From NCBI GenBank assembly GCA_031262065.1, contig JAISIK010000017.1, forward strand, positions 1 to 49,751: a DNA stretch of 49,751 nt, read 5' to 3'. Below, piece by piece: positions 8,009 to 17,098 of this stretch. Both the position numbers and the translations under genes were made by a program. The notes under the pieces are model-generated. The model had not been told where the DNA came from and ran no database searches. It saw only the letters and a list, made by a program, of their open reading frames with translations. The DNA is from Oscillospiraceae bacterium (lineage in GTDB: Bacteria; Bacillota; Clostridia; Oscillospirales; Oscillospiraceae). Positions within the stretch are counted from its first letter, which is position 1, and each line of letters begins with the position of its first letter.

Positions 8009-8040
8009 AAGCGGCAGGTCGGGATTTCGACCTGCCGCTT
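8009..8040. terminator. Hairpin between convergent genes
   Basis: Perfect 13-base stem (arms 8009-8021 and 8028-8040). On the minus strand it is followed by CGTTTTGTT, so it most likely ends the aroQ transcript; it may also stop the plus-strand small gene. Confidence 0.65.
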
Positions 8041-8087
8041 GGCATATCCGCAGCCGAAATCGCGCAACTCGTGCAAAGGTAAGCTGA

Positions 8088-8543
8088 TTATTGCAAGTTT
8101 GCCTCTCGCATGCCCATGATGTGCGCGCGCAGCGCAAGGAGTGCTTGGCGGTAGCCGTCGAAGCCCTGCCCTTTGACGGTTTGCAGGCAAGCTGCGGAAA
8201 CATAGGAATGCCCGCGGAAGGCTTCCCGCCGGGAAATATCGGACAAATGCACCTCGACCGTCGGCAGCGATACTGCCTTCAGCGCATCAAGAATCGCCAC
8301 AGAGGTATGCGTATAGGCTGCGGGGTTGATGATAATCCCGTCAAACGCGCCATACGCCTGCTGAATCCAATCGACCAGCACACCTTCGTGATTGGTTTGG
8401 CGAATTTCGACCGCGCAATCGGCGTCAAGCGCGGCTGCTTGGATAAATTGCTCCAAATCGGCGTAGCTCTGCGCGCCGTAAACCTCCGGCTCGCGAAGCC
8501 CCAGCATATTCAGGTTCGGACCGTTGAGAACGAGAATTTTCAT
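8088..8543 (-). CDS. aroQ: Type II 3-dehydroquinate dehydratase
   Basis: 151 residues, the usual length of the family. It dehydrates 3-dehydroquinate to 3-dehydroshikimate, the third shikimate step. Diagnostic motifs: NGPNLNMLG at 7-15, the flexible loop with LREPEVYG holding the catalytic Tyr (Y22), QTNHEG near 49-54, IINPAAYTHTSVAI with the catalytic His, and VEVHLSDISRRE near 96-107. GGAGGA precedes the ATG. It supplies the one shikimate step missing from the operon at 9317-16884, from which it is separated by a CRISPR array and a small gene; whether it is still cotranscribed is unclear. Confidence 0.95.
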   Translation of the reverse strand: MKILVLNGPNLNMLGLREPEVYGAQSYADLEQFIQAAALDADCAVEIRQTNHEGVLVDWIQQAYGAFDGIIINPAAYTHTSVAILDALKAVSLPTVEVHLSDISRREAFRGHSYVSAACLQTVKGQGFDGYRQALLALRAHIMGMREANLQ

Positions 8544-8625
8544 GACAATTCCTCCGACAAGAATTTAGTACGCCGCCGCACAAAAGGCGGCGCTCGTGCT
8601 GAAACAGGAAATAAATTTCATCGAT

Positions 8626-8974
8626 ATTGCAATCCGCGCGCCCCGCACGGGGCGCGACTGGCGCTTATGCCTTCGTCCACATACTGCGCGACATTTCAAT
8701 CCACGCGTCCCGCGAGGGACGCGACTTTGAACAAATACAGGTAATCCCTATCGTCGTCATTTCAATCCACGCGTCCCGTGCGGGGCGCGACAATTATGGC
8801 AATGGCTAGCCACTAATAGCCACAAATTTCAATCCACGCGCCCCGTACGGGGTGCGACGCAATTGCGCAGTTTGACCGCGAGGTGATCTCCGAATTGCAA
8901 TCCGCGCATCCCGCACGGGGTGCGACGAAACACAGGATTAAGTTAATCAGTGCCGTCAAATTTCAATCCGCGCG
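8626..8974 (-). CRISPR. Orphan, decayed CRISPR array with type I-C-like repeats
   Basis: Five full 33-base repeats (8626-8658, 8693-8725, 8759-8791, 8826-8858, 8894-8926) and a sixth cut to 15 bases (8960-8974), separated by spacers of 34, 33, 34, 35 and 33 bases. On the plus strand they begin ATTTCAATCC or ATTGCAATCC and end in GCGAC; the reverse complement has the GC hairpin plus GGATTGAAAT end known from type I-C. Repeats differ from each other but several changes preserve the hairpin (for example GTCCC with GGGAC in repeat two). With transcription assigned to the minus strand, the truncated copy is at the leader end. No cas gene lies in the window. Confidence 0.9.
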
Positions 8975-9033
8975 GCTTGTACTTTTCCGGGATAAAAACC
9001 TAGTCGAATACGTCCGCTTTGCGCACAAGTATA

Positions 9034-9246
9034 TTACTCCTTTTTCTTGCGATTGCTGTAATAGATGTCGTCATAGACTTCCTGTGCCTCGACGCCGAAA
9101 TCGTTGTAGTCATAGTTGTCATCGAAGCCCTGATAATCTATCAAGTCATACAGCGGGTCAAGAATATCGTTCGGATGCACGGCATTGAGGGTTTCGGGCA
9201 AGTACCTTTTTAAAAAAGCCCGTGTCTTCTCCGTCATTTTTATCAT
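9034..9246 (-). CDS. Small acidic hypothetical protein, 70 residues
   Basis: Not recognised. The N-terminal half is helical and basic (TEKTRAFLKRYLPETLN); the C-terminal half is rich in Asp and Tyr (DYQGFDDNYDYNDFG) and ends RKKKE. AGAAGGA lies about 10 bases before the start. It follows the aroE/aroK fusion by 70 bases on the same strand and may be the last gene of that transcript. No signal peptide or membrane segment. Confidence 0.55.
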   Translation of the reverse strand: MIKMTEKTRAFLKRYLPETLNAVHPNDILDPLYDLIDYQGFDDNYDYNDFGVEAQEVYDDIYYSNRKKKE

Positions 9247-9316
9247 TTTTTGTGTCCTTCTTCGGCTAGTTTGAATCTAAATACCGAAATACCTAGGGGT
9301 GCTTACGTATTGTAGT

Positions 9317-10525
9317 TTACATAATATCCATTATTGCAACGGCGGTTTCTTCCGCGCTGCCTTGGTTGACCACCTGAATATCGGCAAAGCGCGCATAGGC
9401 TGCTTTGCGCGAGGCAAAGAGCGCCTGCAAGCTGTTTGCCTGACTGAGGGGTCTTCCCTGCGTGGGAAGCGCCGCAATATCGCGCTGCAGCCAAACAATG
9501 CGGCTGTTTTGGTGCAGATGCGCGAAGTTTTCCTCTCGCGTGACGCAGCCGCCGCCGGTTGCAATCACGCAGGAACTGCGTTTTCCCAGCTCTTTGAGCA
9601 CCTGCGTTTCCAAGGCGCGGAAGGCTTCCTCGCCGTTTCGGGCAAAGAATTCGGGAATCGAGCAAGCAGCCTTCTCCGCAAGGACATCGTCTGCATCGAT
9701 AAACGTGCGCCCCAGCAGCTTTGCAAGCGCAGCGCCGACTGTGCTTTTGCCGCAGCCGGGCATACCGATGAGCACAATGTTCTCCATTTGCCGACTCAAA
9801 ATCTGCAAAATCTCTTCGATTTTTCGGTCGGGAATGCTTTGCTGTGTGAATAGTTCCGCAGCCCGCTTTGCCTGCGCAACGAGCATCGGCAGCCCGCCCT
9901 CGCAGGCGATGCCGTGTGCCTCGGCGTCGAGCAAAAGCTGCGTGCGCGCGGGATTGTAAATGAGATCGAGCACAAGGCGGCATTGCGGGAGCGGGTCAAT
10001 CAGCCGCTCGCCGTTGTTTGGGAACATGCCCACCGGCGTGGTGTTTACCACAAGGCTGGCGTCTTTGTGCTGCGAAATTGCGGCAAAGCCGTTTTCTCCT
10101 TTGCGCGAGAGCACGACGACCCGCGCGCCGAGGTCTTCTAAAAGCGTCTGCACAGTGCGCGACGAGCCGCCATCGCCGAGGACGATTGCCTTTTCTCCCG
10201 CTGCAATGCCGCCGTTTTTTGCAAGCAGATAGGCAAAGCCGTCATAGTCGGTGTTTTCGCCGTAAAGGCTGCCGTCGCTGCGCCGCAGGAGCGTATTGAC
10301 GCTGCCGATTCGCTTTGCGCGGTCGGAAAGCGCGGCGCAGTAGGCAAGAACCGCGCGCTTATAAGGGATAGTTACATTGAGCGCATCGAATGCGCCGCCG
10401 CGTAAAAAAGCATCCAGCGCCTTCGGCGAAACTTCAAACAGTTCGTAGGTATAGCTCCCCAGCATTTGGTGAATCTGCGGCGAATAGCTGTGCGCCAGAT
10501 GCTCGCCGAGAAGCCCGCAGCGCAT
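9317..10525 (-). CDS. aroE/aroK: Fused shikimate dehydrogenase - shikimate kinase
   Basis: 402 residues in two full domains. Residues 1-245 are AroE: SYSPQIHQ near 13-20, NVTIPYK with catalytic Lys56, NTD with Asp93, and the NADP loop GDGGSS at 117-122. Residues 247-402 are AroK: P-loop GMPGCGKST at 254-262, DADD at 277-280, GGG at 324-326 and RPL at 358-360. One polypeptide would reduce dehydroshikimate to shikimate and phosphorylate it, consecutive steps of the pathway. There is no stop or frameshift at the junction, so this is a true fusion. It starts one base after the pheA stop, implying coupled translation, and is the last enzyme gene of the aromatic operon. Confidence 0.95.
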   Translation of the reverse strand: MRCGLLGEHLAHSYSPQIHQMLGSYTYELFEVSPKALDAFLRGGAFDALNVTIPYKRAVLAYCAALSDRAKRIGSVNTLLRRSDGSLYGENTDYDGFAYLLAKNGGIAAGEKAIVLGDGGSSRTVQTLLEDLGARVVVLSRKGENGFAAISQHKDASLVVNTTPVGMFPNNGERLIDPLPQCRLVLDLIYNPARTQLLLDAEAHGIACEGGLPMLVAQAKRAAELFTQQSIPDRKIEEILQILSRQMENIVLIGMPGCGKSTVGAALAKLLGRTFIDADDVLAEKAACSIPEFFARNGEEAFRALETQVLKELGKRSSCVIATGGGCVTREENFAHLHQNSRIVWLQRDIAALPTQGRPLSQANSLQALFASRKAAYARFADIQVVNQGSAEETAVAIMDIM

Positions 10526-10526
10526 G

Positions 10527-11669
10527 CTAAACGACCTCCGTATAGCTGCCCAAATACTTAAATTCCTCGCAGATGCCGCCGATTTCGCTCATCAGCTGTA
10601 CAAATTCTTCGGAATACACGGAGGTTTCCAAATCAAGATAGAACATGAATTCAAAATCGCGGTCGGGCATGGGGCGGCTTTCGAGCTTAATCAGGTTGAT
10701 GCCCAGCGCGTAGAGGCGGGCGAGAACCTTGTAAAGCGCACCGGGCTTATGCGGCAGAATCATCATGACGCTGGTCTTGTCCGCCCCGGGGTAAATTTCG
10801 GTATTTTTCGAGATGCAAAGGAAGCGCGTGCGGTTGTTGTGCGCGTCCTGCACGCCGACTTGCAAAGAGGAAAGCCCGTAAAGCTCCGCGCACATGCGCG
10901 AAGACAGCGCGGCAACGTCCGTTCTCTCCGAAAGGGCGACAAGCTGCGCAGCTGCCGCGGTATTGTCGCAGCGGGTGAGCTTCACATCCTTGAGGGTATG
11001 CAGGAAGCCTGCGCACTGGCTGATCGCCTGCTCATGGGAGAAAATCTCGCGGACATCTTCGAGCTTTGTGCCGGACTTTGCCAAAAGACTGTGATCGACC
11101 TTCAGGCGGGTGGAGCGCACGATGCTGAAATTGTGACGAATCATCAGGTCGTAAACCTTGTCCACCGAGCCTGCGGTGCTGTTCTCGATGGGAAGAATGC
11201 CGTAGCGGCAGAAGCCCGCCTCGATTGCGGAGAAGACGCCCTCAAAATTGCGGAAATATTGGATGGAGGGTGCTGCAAACAGCTTTTCGCAGGCGAGCTG
11301 CGAATACGCGCCCTCTACGCCCTGGCAGGCGACTGTCGCATGACGGGGAAAAAGCTGCGGCGTGTTGGCGATGGCGTCGCTGATTTTGCCGTAAAGCGCG
11401 CTGTTTGCGCCGTGCAGCTTTTCTTGGTAGGTGCGGCTGAGCTCAAAGAGCAGGCTGTACAGCACGCGCAGATACGACGCCATATCGTCGCGGGATTTTT
11501 CGGTGATGTCCGCCAGCTTCTCCCGCTCCCGCGCGCTTTGCAAAATGGGCAGACCGCCCTCGCGCTTGCACTGCGCAATGGAGGCTGCAATGTCCATGCG
11601 CTGCTGGAATAAATCCACGATGGAGTCGTCAATGCTGTCGATTTGCTCGCGTAATTGTTCTAATTTCAT
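10527..11669 (-). CDS. pheA: Chorismate mutase / prephenate dehydratase (P-protein)
   Basis: 380 residues. An AroQ-class chorismate mutase domain (about 1-90, LREQIDSIDDSIVDLFQQRM) converts chorismate to prephenate; the prephenate dehydratase domain (about 110-285) yields phenylpyruvate and carries NNRTRF at 278-283 with the key Thr281; a C-terminal ACT domain (about 297-375, with GALYKVL and the ESRP motif at 330-333) normally binds phenylalanine for feedback inhibition. GGGAGG precedes the start. It sits 18 bases after aroC, and its mutase domain also serves the tyrosine branch because tyrA here lacks one. Confidence 0.95.
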   Translation of the reverse strand: MKLEQLREQIDSIDDSIVDLFQQRMDIAASIAQCKREGGLPILQSAREREKLADITEKSRDDMASYLRVLYSLLFELSRTYQEKLHGANSALYGKISDAIANTPQLFPRHATVACQGVEGAYSQLACEKLFAAPSIQYFRNFEGVFSAIEAGFCRYGILPIENSTAGSVDKVYDLMIRHNFSIVRSTRLKVDHSLLAKSGTKLEDVREIFSHEQAISQCAGFLHTLKDVKLTRCDNTAAAAQLVALSERTDVAALSSRMCAELYGLSSLQVGVQDAHNNRTRFLCISKNTEIYPGADKTSVMMILPHKPGALYKVLARLYALGINLIKLESRPMPDRDFEFMFYLDLETSVYSEEFVQLMSEIGGICEEFKYLGSYTEVV

Positions 11670-11687
11670 AGGTTTTTCCTCCCTTTG

Positions 11688-12767
11688 TCAGACAGAGATA
11701 TTGGCTTCCAGTAAGGCGTCGAGAATGGCGATTGCCGCGGCTGCCTCCACGCAGGGCACTGCCCGCGGGACAATGCAGGGGTCATGCCGCCCGCGGATTT
11801 CCAGCGCGGCGTCGCAGTTGCGCGATAGGCTGACGCTCTCCTGCTGCTTTGCAATCGAGGCGGTTGGTTTTACGGCAACGCGGAAAAGCAGAGGCATGCC
11901 TGTAGAGATGCCGCCTAAAATGCCGCCCGCGTGGTTGGTTTTGGTGCAAACGCGTTCGCCGTCCATAAAATAGGGGTCATTGTGCACGCTGCCGCGCATA
12001 CCCGCGCAATCGAATCCGCTGCCGAATTCCACGCCTTTCACGGCGGGGATGCCGAAAAGAATCTGCGCCAAGCGGTTTTCAAGCCCGCCGAACATCGGTT
12101 CTCCAATGCCCGCCGGAAGCCCGACGACTGCGCAGGCAATCGCGCCGCCCACGCTGTCGCCGTCTGCCTTTGCTGCTGCAATTTCTTCGCGCATTTGCGC
12201 GGCTTTCGCTTTGTCGAGAGTCGGGAAAGCGCCTTGCAGCATAGAAATTTCGGGCTCAAGCTGCGAAAAGGGCGCGTCGCAGACGCTGCCGATTTGGGCG
12301 ATGTGCGCGGCGATTTGGATGCCCTTGCTTTGCAAATATTGCAGGCTTAGCCCGCCTGCGATGCACAGGGGCGCGGTCAGTCGCCCGGAAAAATGCCCGC
12401 CGCCAGCAATATCCTGCGCGCCGCCGTATTTCACCTGCGCAGGATAGTCTGCGTGGGAGGGGCGGGGAATATCCCGCAGGTTTACATAATCGCCAGACTG
12501 CGTGTTTGTGTTGCGAATGATTGCGGCAATCGGCGCGCCGCAGGTGTGCCCGCCGACAAGCCCGCTGAGAAATTCCGGCGTATCCGCCTCGCGCCTTGCG
12601 GTGGCGTAGTCGCCCTGCCCGGGTGCGCGGCGCGCCAGAAAGGCTGCAAGCGCGTCAAAATCCGGCGCAAAGCCGACGGGGAAGCCGTCCAGGCACATGC
12701 CGATGGCAGGTGCGTGAGACTGCCCGAAGATGCTGAGTTTCAGAATTGTTCCAAAGCTGCTGCTCAT
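11688..12767 (-). CDS. aroC: Chorismate synthase
   Basis: 359 residues; makes chorismate from EPSP with reduced FMN. The start at 12767 overlaps the aroA stop by ATGA and has AGGAGG upstream; a longer frame upstream has no support. The first signature reads GQSHAPAIG (15-23) rather than the textbook GESHG, a variant I associate with clostridial AroC. Other family stretches: the ARREADTPEFLSG loop, the HADYPAQVKYGG region and the C-terminal RHDPCIVPRAVPCVEAAAA signature. Fourth from the start of the tightly coupled aro genes aroB-aroA-aroC-pheA. Confidence 0.95.
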   Translation of the reverse strand: MSSSFGTILKLSIFGQSHAPAIGMCLDGFPVGFAPDFDALAAFLARRAPGQGDYATARREADTPEFLSGLVGGHTCGAPIAAIIRNTNTQSGDYVNLRDIPRPSHADYPAQVKYGGAQDIAGGGHFSGRLTAPLCIAGGLSLQYLQSKGIQIAAHIAQIGSVCDAPFSQLEPEISMLQGAFPTLDKAKAAQMREEIAAAKADGDSVGGAIACAVVGLPAGIGEPMFGGLENRLAQILFGIPAVKGVEFGSGFDCAGMRGSVHNDPYFMDGERVCTKTNHAGGILGGISTGMPLLFRVAVKPTASIAKQQESVSLSRNCDAALEIRGRHDPCIVPRAVPCVEAAAAIAILDALLEANISV

Positions 12768-14023
12768 GCGTCCTCCTCCTTTTGTCCGCCGAGTGTGCGG
12801 AAATCCTCCCAAAAGCGGGGATAGGATTTTCGCACGGCGTCGGCGCCGCGCAGATGAATGCTTTCCGTGCAAACGCTCGAGGCGATCGCCGCCAGCATGG
12901 CGATGCGGTGGTCGTTACAGCTGTCAATACTGCCGCCGCGCAGCGTACTTTCGTGAATAATCAGGGTGTCCGGCGCGATTTCGACCTTCGCGCCAAGGCT
13001 GCGCAGCGCGCCGCAGATGCTTTCGAGGCGGTCGCTTTCCTTAATGCGCAGCCGCTCGACCCCGCGCAGGATGGTTGCGCCGCTTGCTTGCGTGGCAAGA
13101 AGCGCAATCGGTGGCACAAGGTCGGGAATGTCGCTTGCGTCGAGCTCGATGCCCTGCAAGGCTGCTCGTGATACGCGCAGGCAATCCCCGTTTCGCGACA
13201 GCGTCGCGCCGAAACGCTCCAGAATATCAAAAATGGCGCGGTCGCCCTGCGGCGAGTGGGAATCCAAATTTGTGCAGACGATTTCGGACGAAACCGCGCC
13301 CGCGCACAGCCAGAAGGCGGCGTTCGACCAGTCGCCCTCCACCCGCACTCTGCCGGGGCTTTGATAGCGCTGCATTGCGGGCAAATGCCAGCCGTCTGCG
13401 CGCGCATCCACAGCGATTGCGAAGCTGCGCAGTGCCGACAGCGTCATGCCGATATAGCTTGCGGAGGCGCATTCTGTGGTTAACATAATATTTGATTCCG
13501 CGCCGCAGAGGGGTAGCGCGAACAGTAACCCGGAAATAAACTGCGAGGAGATATTTCCCGCAATGGCGTAGCTTCCGCTGCGCAGCCTGCCTTCGCAGTG
13601 CAGCGTGTCTGCACTCGGGCGGGAAAGGCGGCAGCCGTGCGCCTCGAGGAGCTCCCACAGTGGCGAGAGCGGGCGCTGCGAGAGCCGCCCGCGCAGGACA
13701 AAGTCCGCACTGACGCCGAGCGCGGCGACAATCGGGAGCAAGAAGCGCAGGGTTGCGCCGCTCTCGCCGCAGTCCAGCAGCGCATCGCCTGCGGGCATTT
13801 CGATCGGATGCACGTGGAAGCAGGCGCCGATGTAGGAAATATCTGCCCCCAAGGCGGTTAGGCAGCGGACGCTTGCCTCGATGTCCTGCGACAGCTCCGC
13901 GCAGACGATTTTCGTCGGTTTGTCTGCAAAGGCGGCGCAAATGAGCAGGCGATGTGCCTGCGATTTTGAGGCAATGGCGCGAATTTCGCCGCCGAGCCTG
14001 CGGGGGTGAATGGTGATGTTCAT
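12764..14023 (-). CDS. aroA: 3-phosphoshikimate 1-carboxyvinyltransferase (EPSP synthase)
   Basis: 419 residues. It joins PEP to shikimate-3-phosphate. Seen: ASKSQAHR (18-25) with Lys20, GESGATLRF (86-94), GDWSNAAFW (230-238), DIPDLVPP with catalytic Asp301, KESDR (328-332) and NDHRIAM from 370. The PEP-site loop reads GESGATLRF in place of the GNAGTAMRP of E. coli, so the proline whose change alters glyphosate response is absent; this divergent loop occurs in clostridial enzymes and its effect here is unknown. Starts one base after the aroB stop and overlaps aroC by 4 bases. Confidence 0.95.
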   Translation of the reverse strand: MNITIHPRRLGGEIRAIASKSQAHRLLICAAFADKPTKIVCAELSQDIEASVRCLTALGADISYIGACFHVHPIEMPAGDALLDCGESGATLRFLLPIVAALGVSADFVLRGRLSQRPLSPLWELLEAHGCRLSRPSADTLHCEGRLRSGSYAIAGNISSQFISGLLFALPLCGAESNIMLTTECASASYIGMTLSALRSFAIAVDARADGWHLPAMQRYQSPGRVRVEGDWSNAAFWLCAGAVSSEIVCTNLDSHSPQGDRAIFDILERFGATLSRNGDCLRVSRAALQGIELDASDIPDLVPPIALLATQASGATILRGVERLRIKESDRLESICGALRSLGAKVEIAPDTLIIHESTLRGGSIDSCNDHRIAMLAAIASSVCTESIHLRGADAVRKSYPRFWEDFRTLGGQKEEDA

Positions 14024-14024
14024 A

Positions 14025-15053
14025 TCAAAGTCCCGCCTCTATGATGCTTGTAAGTTCTGCGATGGGCACTTTTTGCAGTTCGCAGCGGGCAAGCGCCCGC
14101 GGAACGACCAGCGTAATGTACCCGCCTGCCCGCTTTTTGTCCTGCAAGGCTGCCTGCGCCAATTGCGCCGCGCTGTAGTCGGTGGCGGTGGGAAGCCCGA
14201 AGGCTTCCAGAAGACGGACAATGCAGTCTTTGTCCTTGCAATAGGCGCGGGACATAATCGCTGTGCCGATTGCAACCGCGCTGCCGTGGGAAATGCGATA
14301 GGCGCTGAGGGTTTCCACAGCATGTCCGACGGTGTGCCCGAGGTTTAAGAGCTGCCGCTGCCCGGTATCGAATTCGTCTGCGCAGACGATATCCCGCTTG
14401 CATGCGACGCAGCGCGAAATCACATACTCCCGATCGAAGTTTTTGCCCTGCGCTTGCAGATGCGCAAAGAGTTCGCGGTCAAATAAAATGGCAGTCTTGA
14501 TAATTTCCGCGCAGCCGTCTTGAAAGACGGATTCCGGCAGCGTGCGGAGCACTTCCGGGTCGCAGAGCACGAGCGCCGGCTGATGGAAAGCGCCGACGAG
14601 GTTTTTGCCTGCCGCAAGGTCGATGGCGGTTTTCCCCCCGACGGAGGAATCTACCATGGCAAGCAGGGTAGTTGGTACTTGCACGAAGCGCAGCCCGCGC
14701 AGGTAGGTTGCAGCCGCAAAGCCCGCCAAATCGCCCACAACGCCGCCGCCGAGCGCAAGCACGGTGTCGCTGCGCGTGAGCTGTTTGGAGGCGAGAATGT
14801 CCAAAAGCATGGCATAGTGGCGCATGTCTTTGGATGCTTCCCCGGCGGGGATGGAGGCGCTGTAGGCGGTAAAGCCCGCCTCGCGCAGGGCGCGCAGCAC
14901 CTGCGAAAGATAGAGCTGCGCAACAGTTTCGTCCGTGACGACCAGCACGCTGCCCTTTGCGATTGCCGCAAGCTCCGCGCCGATTGCAGAAAGGCTGCCG
15001 CTGCCGATTTTGACCGGGTAGCTGCGCGAGGCGCAGACTTCAACAAGTTTCAT
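14025..15053 (-). CDS. aroB: 3-dehydroquinate synthase
   Basis: 342 residues, normal family length. It cyclises DAHP to 3-dehydroquinate using NAD and a metal ion. Seen: GGGVVGD (102-108), the NAD and substrate loop DSSVGGK (135-141), metal ligands Glu183 (CAEIIK), His240 (LNLGHTVGH) and His256 (RISHG). Its ATG overlaps the tyrA stop (ATGA), so it depends on translation of tyrA. Confidence 0.96.
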   Translation of the reverse strand: MKLVEVCASRSYPVKIGSGSLSAIGAELAAIAKGSVLVVTDETVAQLYLSQVLRALREAGFTAYSASIPAGEASKDMRHYAMLLDILASKQLTRSDTVLALGGGVVGDLAGFAAATYLRGLRFVQVPTTLLAMVDSSVGGKTAIDLAAGKNLVGAFHQPALVLCDPEVLRTLPESVFQDGCAEIIKTAILFDRELFAHLQAQGKNFDREYVISRCVACKRDIVCADEFDTGQRQLLNLGHTVGHAVETLSAYRISHGSAVAIGTAIMSRAYCKDKDCIVRLLEAFGLPTATDYSAAQLAQAALQDKKRAGGYITLVVPRALARCELQKVPIAELTSIIEAGL

Positions 15054-15883
15054 GATTTATCCAGTGCCTCCTTGCGCGTTTTTCCGTCCTCTAAGAGGCT
15101 GCGAAGAAGCGCGTCGTCGCCATCTGCCAAGGCGGATTTGTATTCCTGTAGCGAGCCGATCAGCCCGTCAAGCTCCGCAAGCAAATGGTCGCGGTTTTCC
15201 ATAAACAGCTGCGTCCACATCTGCGCATTGAGCCACGCAACGCGCGTCAGGTCGCGGAAGCTGCCTGCTGAAATGCCCTTGCGCTGCATGGCGGTCGGGC
15301 TTTTTACGTAGGCGTTTGAAACAATGTGCGCCAGCTGCGAGGTGAAGGCGATGATTGCATCATGCTCCTCGGCGGTGCAGACGCGGATTGCGCCCAGCTC
15401 CAGCGGAAGGAGGGCTGTTTGCACACGCGCAAGCAGCTGCATATCGTCAAAAACGGGCGGCACAAGCGCCATCGGCGCGCCCTTAAAGAGGGTGGCGCGG
15501 CTGTATTTGAAGCCCGAAAAATGCGTGCCCGCCATGGGATGCCCGCCGACGAAGAGCCAGCCGTGCTTTTGCGCCAAGGGGAAAGCCTCCCTGCAAATCT
15601 CCCGCTTTGTGCCGCAGCAGTCGAGCACGAGCGCGGCGGGGTTGATGGAAGACGCAGCCTGCCGCAGCCACTGCAATGCAGCCTGCGGGTAAACTGCGAG
15701 AAGAATCAAGTCGCAGCTTGCGATATTTTGCGCGCAAAGCGGCGCATCGACTGCCTGCGCCATGATGGCAAATTGCGTGATGGATTCGTCGCGGTCGTAG
15801 GCGAGCACACGGTGCTGCTGCGCATGATATGCCTTTGCAAGAGAGCCGCCGATTAGCCCAAGCCCGACAATGCCGACGGTCAT
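15050..15883 (-). CDS. tyrA: Prephenate dehydrogenase
   Basis: 277 residues. It oxidises prephenate to 4-hydroxyphenylpyruvate for tyrosine. N-terminal Rossmann motif GLGLIGGS (7-14), then [13 protein letters not shown] with the catalytic His, and a helical C-terminal dimerisation domain ([22 protein letters not shown]). No mutase or ACT domain, so it is the short form and relies on the PheA mutase. Start taken at 15883, where it overlaps the aroF stop by four bases; an upstream in-frame ATG lies inside aroF and lacks support. Confidence 0.94.
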   Translation of the reverse strand: MTVGIVGLGLIGGSLAKAYHAQQHRVLAYDRDESITQFAIMAQAVDAPLCAQNIASCDLILLAVYPQAALQWLRQAASSINPAALVLDCCGTKREICREAFPLAQKHGWLFVGGHPMAGTHFSGFKYSRATLFKGAPMALVPPVFDDMQLLARVQTALLPLELGAIRVCTAEEHDAIIAFTSQLAHIVSNAYVKSPTAMQRKGISAGSFRDLTRVAWLNAQMWTQLFMENRDHLLAELDGLIGSLQEYKSALADGDDALLRSLLEDGKTRKEALDKS

Positions 15884-16884
15884 GGCGCAATCGCCTCGCG
15901 CACGGTGCGCATCTGCCGGGCAAGCACGGCAAACTGCTCGGGTTTTAGGGATTGTGCGCCATCGCACAGGGCGCGCATCGGGTCGTTATGCACCTCGACC
16001 ATTACGCCGTCCGCGCCGCTTGCTGCCGACGCCAGCGCCATCGGCGGCACAAGGCGCACCATGCCTGTGGCATGGCTGGGGTCGACGATTACGGGCAGAT
16101 GCGTCAGCTCGTGCAGCATCGGCACTGCGGTCAAATCCAAGGTGTTGCGCGAGTAGGTGTCGAAGGCGCGGATACCGCGTTCGCAGAGGATAATATTCTG
16201 ATTGCCCTCTGACATAATGTATTCCGCGCTCATCAGAAGTTCCTTGAGCGTGTTTGCAAGCCCGCGCTTGAGTAAAATCGGCTTGTTCGTTTTGCCCAGT
16301 TCCTTCAGAAGGTCGAAATTTTGCATATTGCGCGCGCCGACCTGAATAACGTCTACATCGGCAAACAAGTCCAAATGGTTGGCGTTCATAATCTCCGTAA
16401 CGATGGGAAGCCCGGTCTCCTTTTTTGCCTTTAACAGTAGCGCAATGCCTTCGTCCTTCAACCCTTGAAAATCATAGGGCGAGGTGCGCGGCTTGAACGC
16501 GCCGCCGCGCAGCAGGTCTGCGCCAGCAGCCTTCACCTTCTGCGCAACTTCGATAATCTGCGCCTCAGTTTCCACAGAGCAGGGACCTGCAATGATGCAG
16601 AAATGGTCGCCGCCGATTTTAGCATTGCCGACGGTAATCACGGTGCTGTTCGGGTGGAACTGCCGACTGCACTGCTTATACGGCTCCGCCACGCGCTTAA
16701 CCGACTCCACAATATCCAAACTTGCCAGAAGTTCCATATCTACGTTCCCGGTGCTGCCGATCAGACCGAGAATGGTATACTCCTCGCCCTGTGAGATATG
16801 CACGTCGAGATTTTGTCCGCGCAGCCAAGAAATCAGGTGGTCGAGCTGCGCTTGGGTTGTTCCTTTTTTTAATACAGCGATCAT
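15880..16884 (-). CDS. aroF: DAHP synthase, type I-beta with N-terminal regulatory domain
   Basis: 334 residues. It condenses PEP and erythrose-4-phosphate, the committed step. Residues 1-70 form a ferredoxin-like domain known from Thermotoga-type enzymes, where it mediates feedback inhibition. The barrel carries AGPCSVE (99-105), [12 protein letters not shown] (126-137), the QVGARNMQN region, [12 protein letters not shown] and DPSHATG. GGAGGG lies 7 bases upstream of the start. First gene of the operon; its expression should be governed by the attenuator at 16897-17068. Confidence 0.96.
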   Translation of the reverse strand: MIAVLKKGTTQAQLDHLISWLRGQNLDVHISQGEEYTILGLIGSTGNVDMELLASLDIVESVKRVAEPYKQCSRQFHPNSTVITVGNAKIGGDHFCIIAGPCSVETEAQIIEVAQKVKAAGADLLRGGAFKPRTSPYDFQGLKDEGIALLLKAKKETGLPIVTEIMNANHLDLFADVDVIQVGARNMQNFDLLKELGKTNKPILLKRGLANTLKELLMSAEYIMSEGNQNIILCERGIRAFDTYSRNTLDLTAVPMLHELTHLPVIVDPSHATGMVRLVPPMALASAASGADGVMVEVHNDPMRALCDGAQSLKPEQFAVLARQMRTVREAIAP

Positions 16885-16896
16885 AATTTGCCCTCC

Positions 16897-16933
16897 AAAA
16901 ACAGAAAAGCTGCACGATGCGTATCGTGCAGCT
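16897..16933 (-). terminator. Attenuator terminator directly upstream of aroF
   Basis: Minus strand: 11-base perfect stem (AGCTGCACGAT 16933-16923, ATCGTGCAGCT 16918-16908) with a four-base loop, then TTTTCTGTTTTT. It lies between the leader peptide and the aroF ribosome binding site, so it stops transcription before the operon unless prevented. Its 5' arm and loop (16932-16919) can instead pair, 12 of 14 bases, with 17004-16991 inside the leader peptide gene. Confidence 0.9.
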
Positions 16934-16981
16934 CAGCGTAAACAATTCCAACGATTTTCCCTTCGGGAGACTCCATCGGTT

Positions 16982-17068
16982 TTACTGTTTGCAGCACGAA
17001 ACGCCATTACTTCTAAAGTAAAAGTAATAGCTAAATCCGTATGCAGCAAACGAGGCAAAACGCATCAT
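16982..17068 (-). CDS. Phe/Tyr-rich leader peptide of the aromatic operon
   Basis: 28 codons, ATG ATG start, GAAAGGA about 8 bases upstream, stop TAA at 16982-16984. Nine of 28 residues are Phe or Tyr, seen as RFASF near the start and the run FSYYFYF at codons 12-18; the end is SCCKQ. Such density is what enteric pheA- and his-type leaders use to sense charged tRNA. Codons 22-26 form the antiterminator strand. A ribosome waiting for Phe- or Tyr-tRNA in the run would leave that strand free; one reaching the stop would cover it. It is a regulatory peptide with no expected function of its own. Confidence 0.85.
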   Translation of the reverse strand: MMRFASFAAYGFSYYFYFRSNGVSCCKQ

Positions 17069-17098
17069 GCAGATTCCTTTCTCCAAAGAGATACTGTG

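Noticed and set aside
8571-8592. Hairpin CGCCGC/GCGGCG upstream of aroQ as a riboswitch
   Set aside because: It is a lone short stem without a recognisable aptamer core.
8544-8625. CRISPR leader on the left side of the array
   Set aside because: It is GC-rich with a short hairpin, and repeat orientation places the leader on the other side.
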